Part shown: one piece after another, positions 50,977-60,663 of the stretch
Numbering within the stretch: the stretch's first letter is position 1
Layout: every line of letters starts with the position of its first letter
Assembly: GCA_035540495.1 (NCBI GenBank)
Contig: DATLGL010000029.1
Location: forward strand, 62,001-126,000
Length of the DNA stretch: 64,000 nucleotides
Direction: 5' to 3'
Origin: DASVEG01 sp035540495
Lineage (GTDB): Bacteria > Actinomycetota > Acidimicrobiia > Acidimicrobiales > CADCTF01
The notes under the pieces: model-generated
The model's input: only the letters and a program-made list of their open reading frames with translations
What the model was told of the DNA's origin: nothing
The model's database searches: none
Made by a program: the position numbers and the translations under genes

Positions 50977-51650
50977 TGCGGATCCTCGTGTGCGACGACG
51001 ACCGCATCGTCGGCGCGCTCCTCCAGCGCGCGCTCACGAAGGACGGGCACGCAGTCGACGTCGTGGAGTCGGGCGAGGAGGCGTTGTGGCTCGCGGCAGA
51101 GGTCCCGTTCGACGTCATCGTGCTCGACGGGGTGCTTCCCGACCTCGACGGGTTCGAGGTGTGCCGGCGGTTGCGGCGCGACGGCTGCAGCGCGCCGGTC
51201 CTGATGTTGACGTCGCGCGACGACGTCGACCACCGCGTCGCCGGGCTCGACTCCGGTGCGGACGACTACCTCGTCAAGCCGTTCGACGTGAAGGAGGTGC
51301 TGGCCCGGCTCCGCGCGCTGCACCGCCGCTCCACCCCTGATCGGAGCCCGGTCCTCACCGTCGCGGACCTCGAGCTCGATCCCGCGCAGCGTCGGGTCTC
51401 GCGGGGTGGTCGAACGATCGAGCTGACCGCGAAGGAGTTCGAGCTCCTCCACCTGCTCGTGAGGTCCGACGGGGCGGTCGTCTCGCGCCAGCAGATCGTC
51501 GACGCGTTGTGGGACTTCGCGACGGAGACGGAGCGGAACACGATCGACGTCCACGTCAGGAACCTCAGGGCGAAGGTCGACCGCCCGTTCGACCGGCCTC
51601 TGATCGAGACGGTACGAGGAGCCGGGTACAAGATCTCGCGGACGATCTGA
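50976..51650 (+). CDS. Response regulator, OmpR/PhoB family
   Basis: 224 aa. Receiver with D51 (VIVLDGVLPDLDG) and Lys in DYLVKPFDVKEVL; winged-helix output domain ending ETVRGAGYKISRTI. The ATG at 50976 overlaps the kinase stop (TGATG), so it is the likely last acceptor of the relay. The much longer open frame upstream is a shadow of the kinase gene. Confidence 0.9.
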   Translation: MRILVCDDDRIVGALLQRALTKDGHAVDVVESGEEALWLAAEVPFDVIVLDGVLPDLDGFEVCRRLRRDGCSAPVLMLTSRDDVDHRVAGLDSGADDYLVKPFDVKEVLARLRALHRRSTPDRSPVLTVADLELDPAQRRVSRGGRTIELTAKEFELLHLLVRSDGAVVSRQQIVDALWDFATETERNTIDVHVRNLRAKVDRPFDRPLIETVRGAGYKISRTI

Positions 51651-51682
51651 GCGTCTTCAGATCTGCTTCATGTCGCGGTCCT

Positions 51683-51688
51683 TACCGT
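51683..51688 (+). promoter_or_regulatory. -10 element TACCGT before the mscL remnant
   Basis: TACCGT then seven bases and ATG 51696: an intact leaderless-type promoter in front of a broken gene. Confidence 0.5.
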
Positions 51689-51695
51689 GCGACGC

Positions 51696-51826
51696 ATGGT
51701 CAACGACTTCAAGAAGTTCCGGTCGTCGCGAACGCGCTCGTGAACTTCCTGATCGTGGCGAGCGTGATCTTCGTCATCCTCAAGACCGTCGAGAAGATGC
51801 AGGCGATGCGGACCGCCGCCGTCTGA
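51696..51826 (+). pseudogene. mscL: Remnant of large-conductance mechanosensitive channel (mscL)
   Basis: Two fragments look like the two ends of MscL. ATG 51696 begins MVNDFKKF, matching the amphipathic MscL N-terminus, and then runs into a stop within 15 codons. In another frame, immediately after, comes PVVANALVNFLIVASVIFVI followed by LKTVEKMQAMRTAAV and a stop at 51826, which resembles the second membrane helix and start of the cytoplasmic tail. The first helix, the pore-lining segment and the periplasmic loop, about 75-80 codons, are missing. The simplest reading is an internal deletion with frame loss. The alternative is an unrelated single-helix small protein. Confidence 0.5.
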
Positions 51827-51832
51827 CAGGTT

Positions 51833-51853
51833 CTCCGGGACCGCCGCCCGGAG
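51833..51853. terminator. Hairpin 1 after the mscL remnant
   Basis: CTCCGGG (51833-51839) and CCCGGAG (51847-51853) with a 7-base loop, six bases after the remnant's stop. No T-tract. Confidence 0.45.
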
Positions 51854-51856
51854 ACG

Positions 51857-51885
51857 CCGGAAGCTCGGCCGCCACGAGCTTCCGG
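51857..51885. terminator. Hairpin 2, perfect 11-bp stem
   Basis: CCGGAAGCTCG (51857-51867) and CGAGCTTCCGG (51875-51885), 7-base loop. It lies directly after hairpin 1 and could stop transcription from the two-component operon before fur. Confidence 0.55.
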
Positions 51886-51903
51886 CACCACCGCCACCAC
51901 CAT

Positions 51904-51933
51904 CCGTGCCCGGTGATCCGTCACCGGGCACGG
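51904..51933. terminator. Hairpin 3, perfect 13-bp stem
   Basis: CCGTGCCCGGTGA (51904-51916), TCCG loop, TCACCGGGCACGG (51921-51933). The longest perfect hairpin in the window, between hairpin 2 and the fur promoter. Confidence 0.55.
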
Positions 51934-51966
51934 CCGCGGCCGGACCTCGTCTGGGTACGAACAAGA

Positions 51967-51983
51967 TCTGGACTCAATCCAGA
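51967..51983. promoter_or_regulatory. Probable Fur/PerR-type operator
   Basis: TCTGGA-N5-TCCAGA inverted repeat, centred about 30 bases before the GTG of fur and just upstream of its -10 (51992-51997). Actinobacterial FurA proteins repress their own furA-katG operon from sites in this position. The stretch is the most A/T-rich of the surrounding 100 bases. Confidence 0.5.
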
Positions 51984-51991
51984 ATCCGGAG

Positions 51992-51997
51992 TACGCT
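51992..51997 (+). promoter_or_regulatory. -10 element TACGCT, leaderless promoter of fur-katG
   Basis: TACGCT followed by seven bases and GTG 52005. Mycobacterial furA is also transcribed as a leaderless mRNA. Confidence 0.6.
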
Positions 51998-52004
51998 CGA
52001 CGTC

Positions 52005-52502
52005 GTGGTCGACGACGCAACCAGCCTCCGGCTGCACGGCCTGCAAGTCACGGCTCAGCGCCTCGCCGTGCTGCGTGCGGTTGCAGACCATCCCCACGGC
52101 ACGGCCGACGTCGTCGAGGCCGAGGTGCGCGAGCGGCTCGGAGCGGTCTCCCGCCAAGCCGTCTACGACGCGCTGGGCGTGCTGGCTGACAAGGGCGTCA
52201 TCCGCCGGATCCAACCGGCTGGTTCGCCCGCTCGCTACGAGCGCCGGGTCGGCGACAACCACCACCACCTGATCTGTCGAAGCTGCCGCCGGATGATCGA
52301 CGTCGACTGCGCCGTCGGCTACACGCCGTGTCTCACCCCCTCCGATGGCGCCGACTTCGAGGTCGACGAGGCCGAGGTCGTGTACTGGGGGCGCTGTCCC
52401 GACTGCCTCGGGCGCGATCGCCCGCCGAGCACGAGCACGAGTCCAAGCACGAACACGAACACGAAGACCCCCAGAGAAAGGACGACCCGCCGTGGCCGAT
52501 GA
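52005..52502 (+). CDS. furA: Fur family metal/peroxide-responsive repressor (FurA-like)
   Basis: 165 aa. Winged helix (about 5-80: LHGLQVTAQRLAVLRAVADH and AVSRQAVYDALGVLADKGVI), then the dimer domain with NHHHLICRSCRRMIDVDC carrying metal ligands and the first CxxC, and a second CxxC in WGRCPDCLG. It should repress itself and katG and release on oxidation or metal change. The C-terminal 25 residues are a low-complexity Ser/Thr/Asn tail encoded by a hexanucleotide repeat. The last 11 bases overlap katG. Confidence 0.9.
   Translation: MVDDATSLRLHGLQVTAQRLAVLRAVADHPHGTADVVEAEVRERLGAVSRQAVYDALGVLADKGVIRRIQPAGSPARYERRVGDNHHHLICRSCRRMIDVDCAVGYTPCLTPSDGADFEVDEAEVVYWGRCPDCLGRDRPPSTSTSPSTNTNTKTPRERTTRRGR
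52427..52466 (+). repeat. Imperfect hexanucleotide repeat at the fur-katG junction
   Basis: Repeats of CACGAG/CACGAA. In the fur frame it encodes Ser-Thr and Asn-Thr pairs; in the next frame it would encode a His-Glu-rich run. A 6-base unit keeps the reading frame when copies change. Confidence 0.6.
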
Positions 52503-54695
52503 GCCCACCGAGAGCACCAGCGAGAGCGAGAACCCGGCGATCCCGGCGCCGGAGCCGAAGGGGACGCGTCCCCGCACCAACCGCGACTGGTGGCCCAACC
52601 AGCTCGACCTCAACGTGCTGCACCAGCACTCGCCCCGGGCGAACCCGCTGGGCGACGACTTCGACTACGCGGCCGAGTTCGCGACGCTCGACGTCGACGC
52701 GCTGAAGCGAGACCTGCTCGAGCTGATGACGGACTCGCAGGACTGGTGGCCGGCTGACTACGGCCACTACGGCCCGCTCTTCATCCGCATGAGCTGGCAC
52801 GCCGCCGGCACCTACCGCATCGCCGACGGTCGCGGCGGCGCGGGCGACGGCGGGCAGCGCTTCGCGCCGCTCAACAGCTGGCCCGACAACGCGAACCTCG
52901 ACAAGGCCCGCCGTCTGCTGTGGCCGATCAAGCAGAAGTACGGCCAGAAGATCTCGTGGGCCGACCTGCTCGTCCTCGCGGGCAACGTCGCGATGGAGTC
53001 GATGGGCTTCGAGACCTTCGGCTTCGGCTTCGGCCGTGAAGACGTGTGGGAGCCGGAGGAGATCTTCTGGGGACCGGAGGACGCGTGGCTCGGCGACGAG
53101 CGCTACAGCGGTGACCGCGAGCTCCAGGACCAGCTGGGCGCGGTGCAGATGGGTCTCATCTACGTGAACCCCGAGGGCCCCAACGGCGAGCCCGATCCGC
53201 TCAAGGCTGCACGTGACATCCGTGAGACGTTCGCCCGCATGGCGATGAACGACGAGGAGACCGTTGCGCTCATCGCGGGCGGTCACACCTTCGGCAAGAC
53301 CCACGGCGCCGGTGATCCGTCGCTGGTCGGTCCGGAGCCCGAAGGCTGTCCCGTCCACTCCATGGGACTCGGTTGGAAGAACGAGCTCGGCACCGGCAAG
53401 GGCAAGGACACCATCACCAGCGGACTCGAAGGCGCCTGGACGCCGACACCGATCCAGTGGGACAACAGCTTCTTCGAGACCCTCTTCGGCTACGAGTGGG
53501 AGCTCACGACGAGCCCGGCAGGAGCCAAGCAGTGGAAGCCGGTGGGTGACGCCGGCGCGGGCACCGTGCCCGACGCGCACGACCCGTCGGTGCGTCACGC
53601 GCCGATGATGGCGACGACCGACCTCGCCCTCCGGTTCGACCCGGTCTACGAGCAGATCTCGCGACGCTTCCTCGAGAACCCCGACGAGTTCGCGCTGGCC
53701 TTCGCCAAGGCCTGGTACAAGCTCCTCCATCGCGACATGGGACCGGTGTCGCGGTACCTCGGCCCGTGGGTCCCCGAGCCTCAGCTCTGGCAGGACCCGG
53801 TGCCGGCTGTCGACCATCCCCTCGTCGACGCCGACGACATCGCCGACCTCAAGGCCCGGGTCGCCGCGTCGGGTCTGTCGGTGTCGGAGCTGGTGTCGAC
53901 GGCGTGGGCCTCGGCGTCGAGCTTCCGCGGGACCGACCGTCGTGGCGGTGCCAACGGCGCCCGCATCCGTCTCGCTCCGCAGAGCTCGTGGGAGGTCAAC
54001 GAGCCCGAGAACCTCGCCCGGGTGCTTGCCGTGCTCGAGCAGGTGCAGGCCCAGTTCAACGCAGCGCAGTCAGGCGGCAAGCGCATCTCGCTCGCCGACC
54101 TGATCGTCCTCGCCGGCGGTGTCGGGGTGGAGCAGGCGGCGAAGGCCGCGGGTGTCGAGATCGACGTTCCCTTCCGTGCCGGGCGCACCGACGCCACCCA
54201 GGAGCAGACCGACGTCGAGTCGTTCTCGGTGCTCGAGCCACGGGCCGACGGGTTCCGGAACTACGTCCGGGACGGGGTCAAGCTCTCGCCGGAGACGCTG
54301 CTCCTCGACCGGGCGAACCTCCTCACGCTCACCGCTCCCGAGATGACGGTGCTCGTCGGTGGGCTGCGGGTGCTCGGCGCGAACGTCAAGGGCTCGAACC
54401 ACGGGGTGTTCACCCCCCGCGTCGGTGCCCTCACGAACGACTTCTTCGTCAACGTGCTCGACATCGCGACGGAGTGGTCGCCTGCGGCGTCTGGCGACGA
54501 GGTGTACGAAGGGCGCGACCGCACGAGCGGCGAGCCGAAGTGGACGGCGACGTCGGTCGACCTCGTCTTCGGGTCGCACTCACAGCTGCGGGCGATCTCG
54601 GAGGTCTACGCGTCGAGTGACGCAGCCGAGAAGTTCGTCCGCGATTTCGTCGCTGCTTGGACGAAGGTGATGGAGCTCGACCGCTTCGATCTTCG

Positions 54696-54699
<4 letters not shown>
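52492..54699 (+). CDS. katG: Catalase-peroxidase KatG
   Basis: 735 aa haem enzyme that removes H2O2 and has peroxidase activity. The active site is complete: R99-W102-H103 in FIRMSWHAAGTYRI, proximal H265 in LIAGGHTFGKTHG, and the Met-Tyr-Trp adduct residues M250, Y224 and W102. The C-terminal half is the usual inactive duplicate. GTG 52492 is preceded by GAAAGGA about nine bases upstream and overlaps the end of fur, so expression is coupled to and controlled by FurA. The last codons overlap the convergent permease gene by four bases. Confidence 0.95.
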
Positions 54700-55946
<1,247 letters not shown>

Positions 55947-55959
55947 CCGTGCAGCCGGA

Positions 55960-56316
55960 TCAGGCGTCGTAGGCGACGAGCTGCACCTCGGCTCCGCCGC
56001 GCTGCGTCAGGAAGGAGGTGTACATGCGAGCGAAGTCTCGCCGGTGCGGCGCCTCGCTCGTCTCCATGCCTGCGTCGACGAGTGCGGCGTGCGCGGTATC
56101 GACGTCGTCGGATCTGAAGCCGAAGTGCCGGAAGTGGACCTCGTCGTCCTCCGACCTGCTGAGCTCGAGCTTGAGACCCGTCACCGGATCGACCAGCACC
56201 GCGAAGAACGGGAGCCGGCTCTCGACGGCGAGGCCGAACGAGCCGGTGAGGCGATCGATCTGCTCGTCGAGGTCGGGAACGGTGAGCGCGATGTGGTCGA
56301 TGCCCGGTGTGATCAT
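55960..56316 (-). CDS. VOC family (glyoxalase-like) protein
   Basis: 118 aa. Starts MITPGIDHIALTVPDLDEQI, with a likely metal ligand His at residue 8, and ends QRGGAEVQLVAYDA with a Glu ligand at the usual place. Single VOC module pair. It overlaps the preceding VOC gene by four bases (ATGA). It lacks the vicinal Cys pair of ArsI C-As lyases, so an arsenic role is not supported by the residues. Function unknown. Confidence 0.75.
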   Translation of the reverse strand: MITPGIDHIALTVPDLDEQIDRLTGSFGLAVESRLPFFAVLVDPVTGLKLELSRSEDDEVHFRHFGFRSDDVDTAHAALVDAGMETSEAPHRRDFARMYTSFLTQRGGAEVQLVAYDA

Positions 56317-56714
56317 CGGGAGCCTCCGATCGGTAGGGGAGCGGGTTGGAAGAGCTCGACCAGGTTCCCGGCCGGGTCGATCGCGAGTGCCTGCGCGCCG
56401 CCGGGTCCGGTGACGATCTCGTTGCGGAAGCGAACGCCTTCGCCTTCGAGACGTGCGACCTCGGCCTCGATGTCGTCGACGATCAGGTGGATGCGGTTCC
56501 ACCCGCCTGGAGCCGGACGCTCGCCGTCGCTCATCGCGCGGCCGGCCGAGCTCTGCGGCCCCGACAGCAGGAGCCGGAGGTTGCCGCGGTGGACGTCGGC
56601 GAACGCCGGGCTCGCGATGCCGACCGTGAAGCCGAAGTGGCGGGTGTAGAAGTCGGTGCAGGCTGCGACGTCGTCGACGATGTAGCGGACGTTGACGGTC
56701 TCGGCGTCAGGCAT
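56313..56714 (-). CDS. VOC family (glyoxalase-like) protein
   Basis: 133 aa. VNVRYIVDDVAACTDFYTRHFGFTV and GGWNRIHLIVDDIEAEVARL are the two VOC half-motifs, and DPAGNLVELFQP ends with the typical Glu ligand. The ATG overlaps the ArsR-ArsC gene by eight bases and its own stop overlaps the next VOC gene, so it is the middle of a tight operon. Similar VOC proteins often sit beside ArsR-type regulators, but no Cys pair for organoarsenical cleavage is present. Confidence 0.75.
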   Translation of the reverse strand: MPDAETVNVRYIVDDVAACTDFYTRHFGFTVGIASPAFADVHRGNLRLLLSGPQSSAGRAMSDGERPAPGGWNRIHLIVDDIEAEVARLEGEGVRFRNEIVTGPGGAQALAIDPAGNLVELFQPAPLPIGGSR

Positions 56715-57450
56715 GGGCGGTTCCCTTCGTCAGCTCCGCCAGGAGCAGGTCGACTCGTTCTTCGATCTCGTCGGCGGCGGCGTCGAAGGCGTTGGTCAAC
56801 GACGGGTCGGCGACGCTCCAGTGCGCCGTCGTGGGCGATCCCGGGAACTCGGGGCACACCTCGCGGACCTTGTCGCAGAGCGTGACGACGCGATCGAAGC
56901 GCGTGCGTTCGAACGTCGACAGCGGCTTGCTCGCCCAGCCGGAGATGTCGATGCCTCGCTCGGCCATCACCCGCACCGCGTCGTGGTGCAACGGCTTCGG
57001 GTGGCTGCCCGCGCTGCGGGCCTCCACGACGCCGCCCGACCGAACTTGCGCCAGCGCCTCCGCCATCTGCGACCGGGCGCTGTTGCCGGTGCAGAGGAAC
57101 AGCACCTTCTGCGTCTTCGTCCGTCGTTTCGCGGCGCCGCCATCGTGCACACGCGCCAACCCCGGATGGAGGGTGCCGGCGGCGTCGCCGAGCAGGCGCC
57201 CGCACCGCAGCAGGTCGACCCGGTAGTAGACGTCGCGACCGTCGGCGGAGCTGCGGCGAGACGTCACCACGCCGCCCCTGCGCAGCTCCGACAGGTGGTA
57301 CGAGACCAGGTTCTGCGGCTTCCCGGTCAGGCGCACCAGCTCCCCGACGCGCCGGTCGCTGCGGCCGAGCTCGCCGACGATCTGCCACCGCACCGGGTCG
57401 GCGAGCAGACCGAGGATCTCGGGTGGTGCCGGCGCGGCGACAACGGCCAT
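56707..57450 (-). CDS. ArsR regulator fused to arsenate reductase-type LMW phosphatase
   Basis: 247 aa. Residues 1-95 are an ArsR winged helix (ILGLLADPVRWQIVGELGRS, then KPQNLVSYHLSELRRGGVV). Residues about 112-247 are the ArsC/low-molecular-weight phosphatase fold with the P-loop VLFLCTGNSARSQMAEAL (C120, R in SARS) and further Cys at C192 and C199 (VVTLCDKVREVCPEFPG) suited to the disulfide relay of thioredoxin-coupled arsenate reductases. It probably reduces arsenate and represses its own operon. The ATG at 57450 has an operator-like repeat 23 bases upstream. No arsenite exporter (ArsB/Acr3) is seen nearby. Confidence 0.85.
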   Translation of the reverse strand: MAVVAAPAPPEILGLLADPVRWQIVGELGRSDRRVGELVRLTGKPQNLVSYHLSELRRGGVVTSRRSSADGRDVYYRVDLLRCGRLLGDAAGTLHPGLARVHDGGAAKRRTKTQKVLFLCTGNSARSQMAEALAQVRSGGVVEARSAGSHPKPLHHDAVRVMAERGIDISGWASKPLSTFERTRFDRVVTLCDKVREVCPEFPGSPTTAHWSVADPSLTNAFDAAADEIEERVDLLLAELTKGTAHA

Positions 57451-57472
57451 GCCGCGATTAGATCAGTTCAGA

Positions 57473-57485
57473 TTGATGGAATCAA
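57473..57485. promoter_or_regulatory. Probable ArsR-type operator TTGAT-N3-ATCAA
   Basis: Perfect 5-base inverted repeat TTGAT-GGA-ATCAA, 23 bases upstream of the ArsR-ArsC gene and overlapping the stop of the dehalogenase gene. It is unusually A/T-rich for this window. Confidence 0.5.
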
Positions 57486-58399
57486 GAGGTTCGTGCGATG
57501 AAGTCGACGAGCAGGCGCCCAACCTCCTCGCCCCGGTCTTCCTGGAGGAAGTGGCCGCCGCCCTCGATCGTCACGTGGGGCTGGTCTTGCGCTCCAGCGA
57601 CCTGCTTCTGGAACACGCGGAAGCCTCCGGCCGTCACCGCGTCCTTGTCGCTGAAGGCGGTGAGGAACGGCTTGTCGAACCGGCTGAGCACCTCCCACGC
57701 CGCGACGTTGTCGCGGTGCGCGGGGTCGTCGGTGCCGGTGGGCACGAGCGACGGGAAGATGCGGGCGGAGGCCTTGAACGACTCGTCGGGAAACGGGGCG
57801 TCGTACGCGGCGATCGCATCGTCCGAAAGGCCATCGGCGCAGCCTCCCGACACGATGCGTCCGATCTCGAAGTTCGGGGACTCCTTCGAGAACTTCTGCC
57901 ATGCGAGGAACGCGTCGGTGAGCGGGCGGTCACCGGTCGGCAGCCCCGTGTTGGCCACGCACACCCGGGCATACCGCTCAGGATCGAGCGCGACGAGGCG
58001 CAGCCCGATGAGCCCGCCCCAGTCCTGGCCGAAGAACGTGATGTCGTGCAGGTCGAGGTGCTCGAAGAGCAGCCGGCGCATCCACTCGACGTGACGTGCG
58101 TAGGAGTAGTCGCCCGGCTCCGACGGCTTGTCGCTGCGACCGAGACCGATGAGATCGGGCGCGACGACTCGGTGCCCGGCCTCGAGCAGCACGGGAATCA
58201 CCTTGCGGTAGAGGTACGCCCAGGTGGGCTCACCGTGCATCAACAGTACAGGTGCCGCGCCGGCCGGTCCTTCGTCGATGTAGTGGGCACGCAGCTCCAC
58301 GCCGCCGGTCTCGTCACCCGACACGTCCGCGTACCGCGGCTCGTACGGCCAGTCGGGGATCGAAGCGAACCGCTCGTCAGGGGTACGGAGGACCTTCAC
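57482..58399 (-). CDS. Haloalkane dehalogenase-like alpha/beta hydrolase
   Basis: 305 aa. LLMHGEPTWAYLYRKVIPVL holds the oxyanion/halide-side HGEPTW motif; the nucleophile is D126 in FFGQDWGGLIGLRL with a neighbouring Trp that can bind halide; the base is H283 in EGGGHFLQEDRGEE and an Asp lies in AFSDKDAVT. An Asp nucleophile with these motifs marks haloalkane dehalogenases of the DhlA subgroup rather than epoxide hydrolases. The ATG overlaps the sulfatase stop by four bases. Substrate not known. Confidence 0.85.
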   Translation of the reverse strand: MKVLRTPDERFASIPDWPYEPRYADVSGDETGGVELRAHYIDEGPAGAAPVLLMHGEPTWAYLYRKVIPVLLEAGHRVVAPDLIGLGRSDKPSEPGDYSYARHVEWMRRLLFEHLDLHDITFFGQDWGGLIGLRLVALDPERYARVCVANTGLPTGDRPLTDAFLAWQKFSKESPNFEIGRIVSGGCADGLSDDAIAAYDAPFPDESFKASARIFPSLVPTGTDDPAHRDNVAAWEVLSRFDKPFLTAFSDKDAVTAGGFRVFQKQVAGAQDQPHVTIEGGGHFLQEDRGEEVGRLLVDFIARTS

Positions 58400-60663
58400 T
58401 GTCGACTCATCTCTGCTCGGGCCGCCACGGCGGCGGAGGGATCACGTTCGAGGAGCTGGATCACGACAGCGTCCAGCCTGCCGGTGAACGGGAACGGCGC
58501 CTGGTAGCGCTGCGACACCGCCGAGCCGTGGTCGTAACCGATCGTCGGCCCGACGCTCGAGATCATGCGCATGAAGAGCGGCAGTTCGGCGGCGCCGCAC
58601 TCGATGCCGTCGATCGCGACCGACGCGGAGCCGTCGCGGCCACGGCGGCGGACGCGCACCTGTAGCTCGCACGGTTGCCCTACGGGCACCCGCTCCGCCG
58701 ACTCGACGATCACGTGGTCGTCGAACGCGTTGTAGTCGAGCACCAGCCGCCCGTCCTGGACGAAGACGGAGATCCCGGAGTTCTCGGTGCCGGTGGCGAA
58801 GAGCACGCCCTCGTCTTCGGCGCGTGTGAGCTCGACCGTTGCCGTGAGGTCGAAGCTGCGTCCGCCCACGGCCGCCGCGGCCTGGGCCGACATCGGCGAC
58901 ATCGGCGGCCGGTAGACGTAGCGCTTCGATGCGGGATGGGGCGAGCGATCTCGGAAACGGGCCCCGAACAGCTCGATCGTCCGCTCGTCGAGGGGGAGCA
59001 CCTCGTGACGTTCCGCCTCCTGCCACCACAGGTCGACGAGCTCGCGGAGACGCTCGGGGTCCCGCGCGGCGAGGTCGTTGCACTCCGATGGATCCGCGAC
59101 GAGGTCGTAAAGCTCCCACTGCTCGGTGTCGAAGTCGGCTCCCGCGACGTGGCGGCACACGGCCTTCCAGTTGCCGCTCACGAGGGCGCGACTGCCCGCC
59201 ATCTCGAAGTACTGCAGCGCGTTCGCCGCGGGTGCGTCCGGCGAACGCAGGATCTCGACGAACGAGTGCCCGGTCACCGGCTTCTGCTCGACACCCCGGA
59301 ACACGCCGGGCGCCTGGACGCCGAGCAGCTCGTAGATCGTCGGCGCGATGTCGGACACGTACGCGAACTGGTGTCGCATCGTCCCCCGCTGCGCTTCACC
59401 GACGCCGTGCGGCCAGTGCACGATCATCGGAACGTGGACGCCGCCCTCGTGGGTGTTCTGCTTGTACCAACGGAAGGGGCAGTTCCCGGTCTGGGCCCAG
59501 CCCCACGGGTAGTTCGTGTGGCTGTGCGGGCCGCCGATGTCGTCGAGCCGCTTCACGGCCTCCGAAGGCTGCTCGAGGATGCCGTTGAAGAACTTCATCT
59601 CGTGCAGGACGCCGAGCGGTCCGCCTTCCTGTGACGCTCCGTTGTCGGTGAGGAACATCAGCAGCGTGTTGTCGAGCTGGCCGAGCCGCCGAAGCCCGTC
59701 GACGAAGCGACCGATCTGATCGTCGGTGTGATCGAGGAACGCCGCGAACGCCTCCTGCAGCCGGGCCGCCAGGACCCGCTCGTCGTCGCTCATGTCGTCC
59801 CACGCGTTGACGCCCGGGTTGCGCGGCGACAGGACGGTGTTCGGCGGGATCACACCGAGCTCGAGCTGGCGCTCGAACCAGCGCTGGCGAACCACATCCC
59901 AACCTTCGTCGAACGCGCCGCGATACTTCTCGAGGTATGCCGCCGGCGCCTGGTGGGGCGCGTGGGTCGCACCGAAGGCGAGGTAGGTGAAGAACGGCCG
60001 GTCCGGGCGGATGCCCTTGCTGTCGGCGATCATCCGCAGCGCCTGGTCGACGAGGTCTTCCGACAGGTGGTAGCCGTCGCCGTCGCCGGAACGAGCAGGC
60101 GGCTCGATCATGTGGTTGTCGACGACGAGCTCGGGGTGGAACTGGTCGGTCTCGCCTTCGAGGAAGCCGTAGAACCGGTCGAAGCCGCGACCGAGTGGCC
60201 AGTGGTCGAACGGCCCTGCAGCGCTGCACTCCTCCATCGGTGCGAGGTGCCACTTGCCGACGGCGAAGGTGGCGTATCCGGCCTCGCGGAGGACCTCGGC
60301 CATGGTCGCCGTGTGACTCGACATGTGGCCGAGCATGTTCGGGAAGCCCGTTCGGAAGTTCGACACGTTCCGCATGCCGGCCATGTGGTGCGACCGTCCG
60401 GTGAGCAAGGCGGCGCGGGTCGGCGAGCACAACGGCGTGACGTGGAAGTTCGTGAACTGCACGCCGCCCGACGCGAGCGCATCGATGTTCGGCGTGTCGA
60501 TCGTCGAGCCGTAGCAGCCGAGCTGGGCGAACCCGGTGTCGTCGAGGAGGATGACCACGACGTTCGGAGCGTCTTCGCCTGGATGCGCACGCTCGTCGAA
60601 CCACGGTTCGGAGTCCGCGATCGTCCGGCCGATGCGGCCTTCGAAGCGCTCGGGGCGCGTCAT
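58396..60663 (-). CDS. Arylsulfatase-like sulfatase
   Basis: 755 aa. The formylglycine motif is C-x-P-x-R in LCSPTRAALLTG (C79); metal ligands lie in VVVILLDDTGFAQLG and MFLTDNGASQEGGP; VGKWHLAPMEE is a further family motif. The C-terminal 150 residues form an extra beta-rich domain. It has no signal peptide, so it is probably cytoplasmic. ATG 60663 overlaps the SDR stop by four bases. It should cleave a sulfate ester, perhaps of the same compound processed by the dehalogenase and SDR in this operon. Confidence 0.85.
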   Translation of the reverse strand: MTRPERFEGRIGRTIADSEPWFDERAHPGEDAPNVVVILLDDTGFAQLGCYGSTIDTPNIDALASGGVQFTNFHVTPLCSPTRAALLTGRSHHMAGMRNVSNFRTGFPNMLGHMSSHTATMAEVLREAGYATFAVGKWHLAPMEECSAAGPFDHWPLGRGFDRFYGFLEGETDQFHPELVVDNHMIEPPARSGDGDGYHLSEDLVDQALRMIADSKGIRPDRPFFTYLAFGATHAPHQAPAAYLEKYRGAFDEGWDVVRQRWFERQLELGVIPPNTVLSPRNPGVNAWDDMSDDERVLAARLQEAFAAFLDHTDDQIGRFVDGLRRLGQLDNTLLMFLTDNGASQEGGPLGVLHEMKFFNGILEQPSEAVKRLDDIGGPHSHTNYPWGWAQTGNCPFRWYKQNTHEGGVHVPMIVHWPHGVGEAQRGTMRHQFAYVSDIAPTIYELLGVQAPGVFRGVEQKPVTGHSFVEILRSPDAPAANALQYFEMAGSRALVSGNWKAVCRHVAGADFDTEQWELYDLVADPSECNDLAARDPERLRELVDLWWQEAERHEVLPLDERTIELFGARFRDRSPHPASKRYVYRPPMSPMSAQAAAAVGGRSFDLTATVELTRAEDEGVLFATGTENSGISVFVQDGRLVLDYNAFDDHVIVESAERVPVGQPCELQVRVRRRGRDGSASVAIDGIECGAAELPLFMRMISSVGPTIGYDHGSAVSQRYQAPFPFTGRLDAVVIQLLERDPSAAVAARAEMSRQ

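Noticed and set aside
52328..52705. Frame with a His-Glu-rich run over the fur-katG junction as a separate gene
   Set aside because: Flanking translation is Arg-rich shadow sequence; both real genes are intact around it. The repeat is reported as a finding instead.
55960..56714. VOC proteins as ArsI C-As lyases
   Set aside because: They follow an ArsR-ArsC gene, but neither has the adjacent Cys pair that ArsI needs.
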